A stretch of DNA of 64,000 bases from an uncultured Microbacterium sp. (GCF_937927635.1 NZ_CALBRW010000018.1:289983-353982); one strand, 5' to 3'; shown: positions 8,353-17,234, counted from the first letter of the stretch. Made by a program: numbers and translations. Notes: generated from the letters alone by a model not told the origin.

Positions 8353-9240
8353 CTACTTCACCGCGCCGGCGGTGAGACCGCCCACGATGTACTTCTGCAG
8401 GAACAGGAACAGCACCATCACGGGGACAGCCGCCATCACCGCGCCGGCCGAGAACGCCGACCAGTCCGCGTACCGCGGGTTGGCCACCAGCTTGGTCAGT
8501 CCCACGACCAGCGTCTGCTTGTCCGGATCGATGAGCATGACGCTCGCGATGACGTACTCGTTGACGGTGCCGATGAACGACAGCAGCGCGACCACCGCGA
8601 GGATCGGCGCCACCAGCGGCAGGATCATGGTGAAGAAGATGCGGGCGTGCCCGGCGCCGTCGATGCGGGCGGCCTCGTCCAGCTCCATCGGCAGCGTGTT
8701 GAAGAAGCCGTACATCAGGTAGGTGTTCACGCCGAGCGCGCCGCCCAGGTACACCAGGATCAGGCCGGTGTGGGTGTTCAGCCCGATGGCGGGAAACCAG
8801 TCGCCGAGCGTGGACATCAGCAGGAAGATGGCCACCACGGCAAGGAGCTGCGGGAACATCTGCACCACGACGATGGTGACCAGGCCGACGCGACGACCGG
8901 TGAACCGCATCCGCGAGAATGCGTACGCGGCCAGCGCGCCCAGGAAGACCGTGACGAAGCCGGTGACCGTGGCGATCACCAGGGTGTTCCAGAACCACAT
9001 CGGATAGGGGTTCTTCGGATCGGTCAGGATACGCACGTAGCTGTCGATCCCGATGGCGGAGAACAGCCGGTTCGAGCCGGTCAGCGTGCCCTTCGGATTC
9101 AGCGAGGCCGAGATCACGTACAGCAGCGGGAAGACCGCGAAGGCGCTCACCACGATGGCGATCACGTGCCGCCATCCGGTGTCGGCGAACCACTTCCCGA
9201 ACGATCTGCGGGCGGGACGGACGGAGGATGCGGTGCTCAT
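8353..9240 (-). CDS. malG: Sugar ABC transporter permease, MalG type
   Basis: A 295-residue inner membrane protein with six predicted spans. The EAA loop that contacts the ATPase is clear: EAARIDGAGHARIFFTMILP. It forms the channel together with the MalF-type permease, whose gene ends 1 bp upstream. No ATPase gene is present in the operon. This is usual in actinobacteria, where a shared MsiK-type ATPase serves several sugar importers. Maltose or maltodextrin specificity is inferred from the adjacent GH13 enzyme and binding protein. Confidence 0.93.
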   Translation of the reverse strand: MSTASSVRPARRSFGKWFADTGWRHVIAIVVSAFAVFPLLYVISASLNPKGTLTGSNRLFSAIGIDSYVRILTDPKNPYPMWFWNTLVIATVTGFVTVFLGALAAYAFSRMRFTGRRVGLVTIVVVQMFPQLLAVVAIFLLMSTLGDWFPAIGLNTHTGLILVYLGGALGVNTYLMYGFFNTLPMELDEAARIDGAGHARIFFTMILPLVAPILAVVALLSFIGTVNEYVIASVMLIDPDKQTLVVGLTKLVANPRYADWSAFSAGAVMAAVPVMVLFLFLQKYIVGGLTAGAVK

Positions 9241-9241
9241 C

Positions 9242-10858
9242 TCAGTTCAGCTCCTCGAGTGCCTTGGTCTTGCGGAAGCTGATGATGGAGATCGCCGCCA
9301 CCACGATGAAGATCAGGATGGTGAACGCCGAGGCGAGCCCGTAGTCGCGGGTCTGACCGGTGAAGGCCACCTTGTAGACCATCGAGATGAGGATGTCGGT
9401 GTGCCCGACCGGGATCGACACGTCGTCGAAGCGCGGTCCGCCGCCGGTGAGCATGTAGATCAGGTTGAAGTTGTTGAAGTTGAACGCGAACGACGAGATC
9501 AGCAGCGGCGCCACGGTCACCAGCAGCAGCGGCAGCTTGATGCTGCGGAAGATCTGCCAGGGGTTCGCGCCGTCCATCTCGGCGGCCTCGTTGACATCCG
9601 CCGGGATGCCCTGCAGCGCGCCCATGCACACCAGGAACATGTAGGGGAAGCCGAGCCACAGGTTCACGATCAGCACGGAGACCTTCGCCAGCGTCGGGTC
9701 GGTCAGCCAGGGGATCGACGCTCCGCCGAAGATCACCTGGTTCAGGAATCCGAAGCTCTCGTTCATCATCCCGGCCCACACCAGCGCCGAGAGGAACGCG
9801 GGGAACGCGTACGGCAGGATCAGCAGGATGCGGTAGCCGTTGCGGAAGCGCATCCGGCTGCTGTTGAAGACCAGCGCCAGCAGGAGGCCCAGGAAGAACG
9901 TGGATGCCACCGAGATCAGCGCGAACACGAACGTCCAGACCGTCACGGAGATCAGCGGGCCGCGGATGGAGGCATCCGTCACCGCCCGCACGAAGTTGTC
10001 GAACCCGACGGTGATCTGCCAGCCGGGCAGCAGCTGCTCGCCGCTCTCGGCGGTGAATGCGCCGACGCCGGTGTCGCTGTACACGGTGCCGCTGCGCGTG
10101 TCGGTCATGGTGCCGGCCCGCTCGTCATACTGCAGCGTGGAGACGTACAGGTACCCGCTGCGACCGTCCGGCGTGCGGATGGCTCCGTCGTTGGGGTCGT
10201 CGCTGAAGGGCACCGACAGCTTCTCGATGTCGCTCGAGCGCGCGATCACCTTGGCGAACGGGAGCGTGGTCCAGCCATCGACCGCCACCGCACGATCGCC
10301 GTCCATCGTCGCGCCGGAGACGGCCTGCAGGGGCTGGTCCTCCGTGCCGACGGAGACGTCGCCGTCGTCGGGATCCGTGACCAGCAGCCCGAGCATGCCG
10401 TCGCGCTCGACGACTGCGACCGGGTAGGTGGGCGAGTCGGCCACGCGCTCCTGCGCGGAGCGCATCAGCGCGGCCACGGCCTGAGTCTTGCTGCCGTTGT
10501 GGCCGGTCCCGTAGTTGGTGAAGCCGATGTAGCCGGTGTACAGCAGGGTGAAGACCTGGAAGATGATCAGGAAGACCACTCCGGGGGCGAGGTACTTCGC
10601 GGGGATCCGCCTGCGCGAGAAGTAGATCCAGTTCACCAGGATCGTCACGGCCGCGACGATGCCCAGCACCAGCCATTCGGATGCTGTGAACAGCACGAAC
10701 GCGGCGTACACCGCGACCGCGTCGACGATCGCCAGCAGAACGATCTTCAGCAGCGTCCAGCCGACGTGGCCCGACGCCGCCTCCGCGATCGCCGCAGCCT
10801 GGCGCTGCTTCCTGGTGCGGGGCGCCTGCGGCGCCTCCTGCTCAGTGATCTGACTCAT
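9242..10858 (-). CDS. malF: Sugar ABC transporter permease, MalF type with large periplasmic loop
   Basis: A 538-residue permease. A basic, Arg/Lys-rich N-terminal tail leads into three closely spaced spans. A long extracytoplasmic stretch of about 170 residues follows (roughly 115-285), then the remaining spans. The EAA loop reads EAAEMDGANPWQIFRSIKLP. The large loop corresponds in position to the P2 domain of enterobacterial MalF, which contacts the binding protein. That supports MalF identity over generic sugar permeases. The start at 10858 is chosen because GAGGTGAAG directly precedes it. Confidence 0.92.
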   Translation of the reverse strand: MSQITEQEAPQAPRTRKQRQAAAIAEAASGHVGWTLLKIVLLAIVDAVAVYAAFVLFTASEWLVLGIVAAVTILVNWIYFSRRRIPAKYLAPGVVFLIIFQVFTLLYTGYIGFTNYGTGHNGSKTQAVAALMRSAQERVADSPTYPVAVVERDGMLGLLVTDPDDGDVSVGTEDQPLQAVSGATMDGDRAVAVDGWTTLPFAKVIARSSDIEKLSVPFSDDPNDGAIRTPDGRSGYLYVSTLQYDERAGTMTDTRSGTVYSDTGVGAFTAESGEQLLPGWQITVGFDNFVRAVTDASIRGPLISVTVWTFVFALISVASTFFLGLLLALVFNSSRMRFRNGYRILLILPYAFPAFLSALVWAGMMNESFGFLNQVIFGGASIPWLTDPTLAKVSVLIVNLWLGFPYMFLVCMGALQGIPADVNEAAEMDGANPWQIFRSIKLPLLLVTVAPLLISSFAFNFNNFNLIYMLTGGGPRFDDVSIPVGHTDILISMVYKVAFTGQTRDYGLASAFTILIFIVVAAISIISFRKTKALEELN

Positions 10859-10873
10859 CTTCACCTCATCGTG

Positions 10874-10912
10874 CACGGCTGCCGGGATGGCAGTCCCATC
10901 CCGGCAGCCGTG
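10874..10912. terminator. Long hairpin between malE and malF
   Basis: Perfect 17-bp arms (10874-10890 and 10896-10912) with a 5-base loop sit between malE and malF, with no U-tract. In this position a hairpin would attenuate read-through and protect malE mRNA 3' ends, giving more binding protein than permease, as REP elements do between E. coli malE and malF. The role is inferred; the structure is read directly. Confidence 0.85.
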
Positions 10913-10933
10913 TTCAGCATCGATCGATCGCGA

Positions 10934-12172
10934 TTACTTGATCGCGCCGGCGACGTCGTCGGTCAGCTTCTGCCACGTCGCCGCCGGGTCGGCGCCGTTG
11001 ATGACAGCCGCCTCGGCGACGCCCCAGAACTGCCACACGGAGCCCATCGCGGGGACCGCGGGCATCGGCACGGCCTCGCCGCCGACGGCCTGGAAGCCGG
11101 CGATGATCGGGTCGGATGCGGCCTTGTCCGCGGCAGCGGTCAGTGCGGGCAGGATGTTGCCGGCCTTGAACAGCTCCAGCTGCACATCGGCGGTGCCGAT
11201 GTAGTTCACCAGGAAGTCGTTCGCGGCGACCTTGTTCTTGGACTCCGAACTGACGAAGAAGCCCTTCACGCCGGCGAACGGCGAAGCGGCCTTGTCGGTC
11301 GGGCTGGGGATCTTGTCGATCGCGACGTCGATGCCGCCGTCGACAGCCGCGCCGACGTTCCACGGTCCGGTCAGCCAGAAGGCGGCCTTGCCGCCGAGGA
11401 ACTGCTGCTTGGCGATCTCACCGTCGATGTCGGTGTTGAGCGTGCCGGCCTTGCCCTGTGCGGACAGCCAGTTCGCGAAGGCGGTGCCGCCCTCGCCGCC
11501 CAGCTTCAGGTCGGTGGCGTCGTAGGCGCCGTCGGCGTCGGTGCCGAACACCGGGGCGCCGAACGCGGTCTGGAACGGGTACAGGTGGTACGGGTTGCCC
11601 TCGGCGCCCTGCTCCACGACGAACGGCTGAGCCAGGCCGGCGGCCTTGCCCTTCGCGATCATGTCGTCGAAGCTGGTCGCGGCCTCGGGGACGAGCTTGG
11701 TGTTGCGCAGCACCGCGATGTTCTCGACGGCGTAGGGGAGCATGTAGACCTTGCCGTCATAGGTCGAGGCCTGCAGGGCGACCGGCAGGTACTCGGCTGC
11801 GGAGTCACCGAGCTCCAGCGGAGCCACGACGCCGTTGGTGGACAGCTCGCCGAGCCAGTCGTGCGCGCCCATGGTGATGTCCGGACCCTTGCCGGTGGGA
11901 ACCTGCTGGATGAAGTCGTCCTTGATGTCGTCGACGTTCTTGCCGACGAGCTGGACCTTGACCCCGGTCTTCTTCTGGTAGGCGTCGGCCGCGCCCTGAA
12001 GCGCGTCCACGCGCTCGGAGTCCACCCAGACGACGAGCTTGCCGCTGCTGCCGGCGGCTGCTCCGTCCGCGCTCTTGTCATCGCTCTTCGCGCTCGAGCA
12101 GCCGGCGAGGGCCAGCGAGGTCAGGACGGTGATCGCAGCGAATGCGGCGATGCTCCTCTTGGTCACCTTCAT
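10934..12172 (-). CDS. malE: Maltose/maltodextrin-binding lipoprotein, MalE type
   Basis: A 412-residue solute-binding protein (SBP family 1). The signal peptide ends in a lipobox (LALAGC, cysteine near residue 25), so the mature protein is anchored to the outer face of the membrane. The mature part starts at KLVVWVDSERVDALQG and contains GPDITMGAHDWLGEL and FWLTGPWNV, typical of maltose-binding proteins. Tandem LacI-type operators and a promoter lie upstream. It delivers substrate to the MalF/MalG permeases encoded next. The start at 12172 is chosen so that the signal peptide begins MKVTKRS. Confidence 0.93.
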   Translation of the reverse strand: MKVTKRSIAAFAAITVLTSLALAGCSSAKSDDKSADGAAAGSSGKLVVWVDSERVDALQGAADAYQKKTGVKVQLVGKNVDDIKDDFIQQVPTGKGPDITMGAHDWLGELSTNGVVAPLELGDSAAEYLPVALQASTYDGKVYMLPYAVENIAVLRNTKLVPEAATSFDDMIAKGKAAGLAQPFVVEQGAEGNPYHLYPFQTAFGAPVFGTDADGAYDATDLKLGGEGGTAFANWLSAQGKAGTLNTDIDGEIAKQQFLGGKAAFWLTGPWNVGAAVDGGIDVAIDKIPSPTDKAASPFAGVKGFFVSSESKNKVAANDFLVNYIGTADVQLELFKAGNILPALTAAADKAASDPIIAGFQAVGGEAVPMPAVPAMGSVWQFWGVAEAAVINGADPAATWQKLTDDVAGAIK

Positions 12173-12209
12173 TGGTGGTGTGCCTCTTTCGTGATCGGGC
12201 CTGCACGGA

Positions 12210-12253
12210 CTGCAAGCGCTTACAGTATTGCCCGTCACGAACGATTTTCACAA
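12210..12253 (-). promoter_or_regulatory. malE promoter with overlapping LacI-type operator
   Basis: On the minus strand TTGTGA (12253-12248) and CAATAC (12230-12225) are separated by 17 bp and make a plausible -35/-10 pair. The imperfect palindrome CTGTAAGCGCTTGCAG (12225-12210) starts at the edge of the -10, where a LacI-family repressor would block transcription. The central AAGCGCTT core is typical of MalR-like regulators. No LacI gene lies in this window. Confidence 0.75.
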
Positions 12254-12309
12254 CGTCAGATTCCACCGATATCAAGCTGTGACATACCCGGACATTCACG
12301 GCGCACCCA

Positions 12310-12323
12310 TGGAAGCGCTTCCA
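12310..12323. promoter_or_regulatory. Second LacI-type operator upstream of malE
   Basis: TGGAAGCGCTTCCA is a perfect 14-bp palindrome with the same AAGCGCTT core as the operator at 12210-12225. Its centre is about 99 bp from that operator. Two such sites could support DNA looping. It also sits 39 bp before the yajQ start, so yajQ could be affected. Confidence 0.72.
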
Positions 12324-12361
12324 AACAGTCAGCCAGTCGGCTTCCTCGCTAGACTGCGGGC

Positions 12362-12850
12362 ATGGCTGACTCTTCTTTCGACATCGTCTCCAAGGTCGAC
12401 CACCAGGAGGCCGAGAACGCGCTCAACCAGGCCCGCAAGGAGGTCGAGCAGCGCTACGACTTCAAGGGCACCGGAGCCTCGATCGCATGGAGCGGTGACG
12501 ACATCCTCATCAAGGCGAACACCGAAGAGCGCGCCAAGGCCGTGCTCGACGTGTTCCAGTCCAAGCTCATCAAGCGCGGCATCTCGCTGAAGAGCCTGGA
12601 GTCCGGCGAGCCGTTCGCCAGCGGCAAGGAGTTCAGGATCTCCTCGAGCCTGAAGGACGGCATCTCCAGCGAGAACGCCAAGAAGATCAGCAAGATCATC
12701 CGCGACCAGGGCCCCAAGGGCGTCAAGTCGCAGATCCAGGGCGACGAGCTGCGCGTGCAGTCCAAGAGCCGCGACGACCTGCAGTCCGTCATCGCGCTGC
12801 TCAAGGGCAGCGATCTCGACGTCGACCTGCAGTTCATCAACTACCGCTGA
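12362..12850 (+). CDS. yajQ: YajQ family nucleotide-binding protein
   Basis: A 162-residue protein covering the whole DUF520/YajQ family. The start MADSSFDIVSKVD, the motif QRYDFKGTGASI and the C-terminal LDVDLQFINYR are all family hallmarks. YajQ proteins have two ferredoxin-like domains. Some bind cyclic di-GMP or tRNA/nucleotides and act as regulatory effectors. The gene is divergent from malE and monocistronic. Ligand binding in this organism is not shown by the sequence. Confidence 0.95.
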   Translation: MADSSFDIVSKVDHQEAENALNQARKEVEQRYDFKGTGASIAWSGDDILIKANTEERAKAVLDVFQSKLIKRGISLKSLESGEPFASGKEFRISSSLKDGISSENAKKISKIIRDQGPKGVKSQIQGDELRVQSKSRDDLQSVIALLKGSDLDVDLQFINYR

Positions 12851-13008
12851 TCCCGGCCGCCGCGGCTGACGGCTTCGGTCACACCTCAGTCACACCATGA
12901 CTCCGATATGTCGGCGATGTCCGGCGAGCCGATAGAGTGCATCGTGTATGGCATTGCGGGGCGTTGAGGGACGCTCCGCAGGCTCGGATGGGGACGAAGG
13001 AGTGCACT

Positions 13009-13656
13009 GTGGTGCTCGAACAACCGCGGGTGGGGGTCCGCGATGCAGGAACGAAGAAGGAGCTGCTGGCCGAAGGGGTCTTCCACTTCATCGGCGAGCG
13101 CATCGTCCGGGGCGAGCTCGCTCCGGGTGATCGGATCCGCGACGCTGAGCTCGCCCGGGAGCTCTCCGTCTCACGCACCCCCGTGCGCGAGGCGCTGCAG
13201 AGGCTGGAGCGGATCGGCCTGGTGAAGATGTATCCGAGCAGGTTCACGGAGGTCACGCGGCTCACGCCCGACGCAGTCCGCGTCGCGCACGAGTTCGCGG
13301 GGCTGCAGGCGGGCGTCATCGCGCGCCTGGCGTGTCCGCGACTGGCCGAGGACGAGATCGACGCGGTGGTGCGACTCGTCGAGCACGTGCCGCTGACGGT
13401 CGACGATGCCGCGGCATGCTCGCAGGCACGGCGCGAGGTCGTCGGCTATCTGGCCGCCCGAACGGGGAACCGGCTGCAGCAGGCCCTCGTCGACGAGGCG
13501 TCGATCGCACTCGCCCGCGCCCTGCGGGGGTTCGTCGTCACGCCCGAGCATCGCGAATCACTGCTGAGGGGATGCGACGAGATGCCGCGCGCATTGCGCG
13601 AGCGTGACGCGGATGCCGCGGAGCACGCCACCCGCATGATCTACGGGGTCGCCTGA
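13009..13656 (+). CDS. GntR-family transcriptional regulator (FadR/FCD type)
   Basis: A 215-residue regulator. The N-terminal winged helix reads RDAELARELSVSRTPVREAL (about 45-64), the classic GntR signature. The C-terminal part is all-helical and FCD-like, the ligand-binding fold of the FadR subfamily. I place the start at GTG 13009, with GAAGGAG 6 bp upstream, rather than further upstream. Its effector and targets are not evident because neither neighbour is an obvious metabolic partner. A strong hairpin follows the stop. Confidence 0.9.
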   Translation: MVLEQPRVGVRDAGTKKELLAEGVFHFIGERIVRGELAPGDRIRDAELARELSVSRTPVREALQRLERIGLVKMYPSRFTEVTRLTPDAVRVAHEFAGLQAGVIARLACPRLAEDEIDAVVRLVEHVPLTVDDAAACSQARREVVGYLAARTGNRLQQALVDEASIALARALRGFVVTPEHRESLLRGCDEMPRALRERDADAAEHATRMIYGVA

Positions 13657-13665
13657 GCGAAGCCT

Positions 13666-13705
13666 CGTGCGTTCACGGCATCCGCAGGAATGCCGTGAAC
13701 GCACG
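13666..13705. terminator. Perfect 16-bp hairpin after the GntR gene
   Basis: Arms 13666-13681 and 13690-13705 are perfectly complementary (16 bp) with an 8-base loop, 9 bp after the GntR stop codon. No T-run follows, as is common for actinobacterial terminators. It is the likely transcription end of the GntR gene. Confidence 0.8.
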
Positions 13706-13813
13706 ACTGCAAGACTTCCCTGTTGGGGATCTCGCTCTTGGTCTCTGGGGAGCCGTGCAGCGAGGCCATCGGTGTTTCGGGCACCGGGCGCTGCGGTTCA
13801 CAGCCGAAGTGCA

Positions 13814-13857
13814 GACGGGCGGGAAGACGGCGACTGCGGCTCGCCTTCCCGCCCGTC
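13814..13857. terminator. 13-bp hairpin after the Xre pseudogene
   Basis: GACGGGCGGGAAG (13814-13826) pairs perfectly with CTTCCCGCCCGTC (13845-13857) across an 18-base loop. It lies 25 bp downstream of the minus-strand Xre stop codon and is the likely end of that transcript. The ~110 bp between this hairpin and the one at 13666-13705 shows no supported gene. Confidence 0.72.
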
Positions 13858-13882
13858 GCCGTGCACGCGCGGCCGGCCGCGC

Positions 13883-14769
13883 TCAGTCGGGCCATGCCCA
13901 GTCGACGCCGATGATGCCCGGCCCGAACGCGCGCACGACCTGGTGCAGCTCTCCGTCCGTGCAGCGGACGGCTTCCGTCTGCCGGACCTGCAGGTTCTCC
14001 ATGATCAGCCGCGGTGCCTCGGGAAGCGCCGTCGGCGAGAACCTGAGCCAGATCGACGCCGCATCCACGCGACGCTCCAGGACGCTGTACAGGCACGTCA
14101 CCTCGTCCTGCTCGCCGAGCCCTTCGAGCGTGTACTCATTGATCGACGTCTCTCCGCGCTCCAGCGCGCGAGGCAGCAGCATCTCGGCGACGAAGGTGCG
14201 GTGCGCCCTGTCGAAGATGGTGCTGCCGACCGTCGCTCCGTCGATCGTCGCGATCCTGGGCTCCTCCTCCGGCGGGGAGTCGAACCGCCATGACGCCATG
14301 ACGCTGCGGGTGCCATCCGTCCGGGCGACCCAGACATTGTGGAAGCGAGCGCGCTCGATGCGGCGATCCGCCCCGATGTCGTAGCGGTGGTGGGTGAGGA
14401 TCAGCGCGGTGTCCTTGGCGCGATGGCCGAGCCTGGCAGAGAGCTCCTCGACGTTGGACGGGACGTCGCCTCGCGCCTGCAGCTCGTCGAAGGAGCGGCG
14501 ACGGTCCGGCCCCGGCGTGCTCCGTGCGGGATCCTGGAGACCAGCTCGCCCGCCTGGAGCCCGAGCGCCTCCTCGAGGCGGACGACGGCGTCGTACGAAG
14601 AGTCGCCATGCGGCGCCCGCCTGCCACGACGCCAGTGGCTGAGGGTGGCGACGCTCACCGGGTCGCCCCTGGCTGCGAGCAGCCCGCTGAGACGGTGGAG
14701 CGAGATCTCGCTCTGGGCGATCGCACGATCGAGCATGATCGCGAAAGTGAGCTCATCCGACATCGTCAT
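13883..14769 (-). pseudogene. Frameshifted Xre-family regulator
   Basis: Two overlapping frames form one protein. The first (14769 down to about 14530) encodes a Cro/C1 HTH, with LSGLLAARGDPVSVATLSHW and WRRGRRAPHGDSS, up to ELVSRIP. It then runs out of frame and stops at 14401. The second continues without a start codon as RRRSFDELQARGDVPSNVEE and on through WRFDSPPEEEPRI to a stop at 13883. Joining them near 14530 gives a protein of about 295 residues. The shift equals one missing base, by mutation or sequencing error. The gene begins 1 bp after the hydrolase gene, so it was probably co-transcribed with it. Confidence 0.75.
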
Positions 14770-14770
14770 G

Positions 14771-15763
14771 TCAATCGCTCAGCCCTGCGGCCCAGCCGCG
14801 CACCCATCGATCCAGCCGGGCGTAGGCGTCCTCGCGAGCTTCGCGGCGCGAGAGGAACACGTCGTGAAGGGCTCCGTCGATGCGCTCGACGGTGACCGAC
14901 GGGCCGAGCTTCAGCGCGGCCCGAGCGATGTCGTCGACCACCAGTACGCTGTCGGCCCTGGTCAGCTCGTCGGACCAGCGGGTCGGCACGGCCGTGCGCG
15001 CCGACAGCAGCACGCACACCGGCACGGGGATGCCGAGTCCTGCGGACACGGCGCGATGCCCTTGCAGGATGGCGTGCAGCCACGCCACGTGCACAGTCAT
15101 CGACTGCTCTGGGCGCCACGCCAGGTCGACGGACATGGGATCGTCGGGATCGGCGACCTCGTTCTGCGCGCGCGTGTAGAACCCCAGGTCCACCTGCGGC
15201 GAGGCATCCTTCGGCCACCACCGCGCCTGCAGCCCCACCATCGGCGCGATGGCGGGCCGGGCTGCGCCGAGCTGAAACTCCAGCCAGGGCGAGTTGAGGA
15301 TCACCGCATCGGCCTGGTCAGGATGCCGGGATGCCCACAGGCTCAGGGTCAGACCGCCGGTGGAGTGGCCGAGCAGCACGAGCCGGCGCCCGGCAGTGCC
15401 ACCGCGTGCCGCCAGCGCCCCCGCGATGTCCTCGTCGTATTCCGTGAGATCCGTGACGTACCCTGGCGTCTGATGCGACCGCAGACTGCGCCCGTACTTG
15501 CGCAGATCCAGCGCGAAGAACCGTGCTCCGCGCGAGGTCCAGAACCGCGCGAGCCGCTTCTGGAAGAAGTAGTCGGACCACCCGTGCACGTACAGCACGT
15601 CCACGTCGGCGAGCGGACGACGGTCGTGGAGGCGCCACCATGGCGAGGGGTGCGGCAGCGCACGCACGAGGGTCGCGACGACCTCGCCCTCGGCATCCGC
15701 CTTCATCGGCAGCGTCAGCTGCTGGAACTCATCGCCGAGCACATCCGGCACCCACTCCCCCAT
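14771..15763 (-). CDS. Alpha/beta hydrolase, lysophospholipase-like
   Basis: A 330-residue cytoplasmic hydrolase. The nucleophile elbow is LLGHSTGG (Ser near residue 148). An oxyanion-loop motif VLYVHGWSDYFFQ precedes it, and a candidate catalytic His lies in DGALHDVFLSRR (about residue 300). The candidate acid is in the preceding VLVVDD segment. This is the serine aminopeptidase S33 / monoglyceride lipase type. There is no signal peptide. Substrate unknown; an esterase or lysophospholipase role is likely. It is followed after 1 bp by the broken Xre gene. Confidence 0.88.
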   Translation of the reverse strand: MGEWVPDVLGDEFQQLTLPMKADAEGEVVATLVRALPHPSPWWRLHDRRPLADVDVLYVHGWSDYFFQKRLARFWTSRGARFFALDLRKYGRSLRSHQTPGYVTDLTEYDEDIAGALAARGGTAGRRLVLLGHSTGGLTLSLWASRHPDQADAVILNSPWLEFQLGAARPAIAPMVGLQARWWPKDASPQVDLGFYTRAQNEVADPDDPMSVDLAWRPEQSMTVHVAWLHAILQGHRAVSAGLGIPVPVCVLLSARTAVPTRWSDELTRADSVLVVDDIARAALKLGPSVTVERIDGALHDVFLSRREAREDAYARLDRWVRGWAAGLSD

Positions 15764-15789
15764 GGGCTCAGACTAGCGGCCCGCGACGA

Positions 15790-15812
15790 CCCTTCGACAA
15801 GCTCAGGGACCC
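15790..15812. repeat. Short dispersed palindromic repeat, CCCTTCGACAAGCTCAGGG type
   Basis: CCCTTCGACAAGCTCAGGG followed by ACCC is an imperfect palindrome. From general knowledge it recurs in intergenic DNA of many actinobacterial and other genomes. Here it lies between the 3' end of the ferredoxin reductase gene and the start of the hydrolase gene. Only one copy is in this window. Confidence 0.65.
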
Positions 15813-15841
15813 AGTGATGGAGCGACCCCGGCGGCCCGGAT

Positions 15842-17221
15842 TCACTCCCCGCGGGAGACGCGGATCATCTCCTCGCGCGGCACCAGCTTGACGCGCTCGC
15901 GTTCGTGGGCGTGGGTCCTGCCCAGCTCGATCTCATGTGCGTCGAGGCGGTGCCAGCCGTCGAGGTCCGTCCACTTCACGCCGCGCTCGGCCAGCAGCGC
16001 GGGGATGGCGTCCTCGGACGTGTCCTCGGGGCGCCACCAGGAGCCCTGGTCGTTGATCAGGTGGCTGACCGTCTCCATGGCGTCGGACTTGGTGTGACCG
16101 ATCAGGCCGACCGGGCCGCGCTTGATCCAGCCGGTGACGTAGATGCCGGGCACGCGCTGGTTGGACTTGGCCTCCAGCACCTGACCCTCGCGGTTGGGGA
16201 TCACGCCGTGCTTCTTGTCGAAGGGCACGCCCGGCAGCGGGGAGCCGAAGTACCCGATCGCGCGGTACAGCGACTGCATCGGGATCTCGCGCAGCTCCCC
16301 TGTGCCCACCACGCCGCCGCTGCCGTCGGGCTTCGTGCGCTCGTAGACCAGGGCGGCGACGCGGCCGTTCTCGTCCTTGCGGACCTCGATCGGACGCGCC
16401 CAGAAGTGCATGTGCAGGCGGCGGGACGCCGTGCCGCCTGCGTTGTTGTTGGACTCCCGCTTGCGCCAGGACTGCAGGATGCGGTCGATGACCATGACCT
16501 GCTTGTTGGTGGCGATGGCGCGCTGGGACGCCTCGTCGTAGTCGAAGTCCTCGTCGTAGAGCACCATGTCCACGTCGCGCAGCTCGCCGAGCTCGCGCAG
16601 CTCCAGCGGGGTGAACTTCACCTGCGCGGGACCGCGGCGGCCGAACACGTGCACGTCGGTGATGGTGCTGGCCTTCAGACCCTCGTAGACGTTGTCGGGC
16701 ACCTCGGTGACCAGCAGGTCGTCGGCGTGCTTGGCCAGCATCCGCGAGACGTCGAGTGCGACGTTGCCGTTGCCGATGACGCCCACCGAGGTGGCATCCA
16801 ACGACCACTCGCGCGGCACGTCGGGGTGTCCGTCGAACCAGCTGACGTACGACGCCGCGCCGAACGAGTCGGTGGCATCGATGCCGGGGATGTCCAGCGG
16901 CGCGTCGCGCACCGATCCGGTGGCGAAGATCACGGCGTTGTAGTGACGCTTGAGGTCCTCGATCGTGATGTCGGTGCCGAAGCGCACGTTGCCGAACAGG
17001 CGCATGTCGCCGTGGTCGAGCACGTTGCGCAGCGCCGTGATGATGCCCTTGATGCGGGGGTGGTCGGGCGCGACGCCGTAGCGGACCAGTCCGTAGGGGG
17101 CGGGGAGCTGCTCGAAGATGTCGATGGACACATCGAACTTGCGCTCGGCCTTGAGCAGGATGTCGGCGGCGTAGATGCCTGCCGGGCCTGCCCCGACGAC
17201 GGCGAGCTTGAGCTTCGTCAT
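15842..17221 (-). CDS. fprA: Ferredoxin/adrenodoxin-type NADP+ reductase, FprA-like
   Basis: A 459-residue FAD enzyme that moves electrons between NADPH and ferredoxin. The FAD-binding motif is LAVVGAGPAGIYAADILL (residues 5-22), followed by EQLPAPYGLVRYGVAPDHP. The NADP-binding GNGNVALDVSRML and GRRGPAQVKFTPLEL are typical of FprA/adrenodoxin reductase. The C-terminus has YVTGWIKRGPVGLIGHTKSD. ATG 17221 is chosen over longer frames because GAAGGATC precedes it. It starts 13 bp after the polyprenyl synthase stop codon, so the two are likely one operon. Confidence 0.95.
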   Translation of the reverse strand: MTKLKLAVVGAGPAGIYAADILLKAERKFDVSIDIFEQLPAPYGLVRYGVAPDHPRIKGIITALRNVLDHGDMRLFGNVRFGTDITIEDLKRHYNAVIFATGSVRDAPLDIPGIDATDSFGAASYVSWFDGHPDVPREWSLDATSVGVIGNGNVALDVSRMLAKHADDLLVTEVPDNVYEGLKASTITDVHVFGRRGPAQVKFTPLELRELGELRDVDMVLYDEDFDYDEASQRAIATNKQVMVIDRILQSWRKRESNNNAGGTASRRLHMHFWARPIEVRKDENGRVAALVYERTKPDGSGGVVGTGELREIPMQSLYRAIGYFGSPLPGVPFDKKHGVIPNREGQVLEAKSNQRVPGIYVTGWIKRGPVGLIGHTKSDAMETVSHLINDQGSWWRPEDTSEDAIPALLAERGVKWTDLDGWHRLDAHEIELGRTHAHERERVKLVPREEMIRVSRGE

Positions 17222-17234
17222 GGGGATCCTTCCG

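Noticed and set aside
6262..9282. Plus-strand open frame of 1006 codons
   Set aside because: It lies opposite the GH13 and malG genes, whose motifs are clear; its composition (Arg, Gly, His, Val) is that of an antisense shadow.
9053..12352. Plus-strand open frame of 1099 codons
   Set aside because: Antisense to malG, malF and malE; no recognisable motif.
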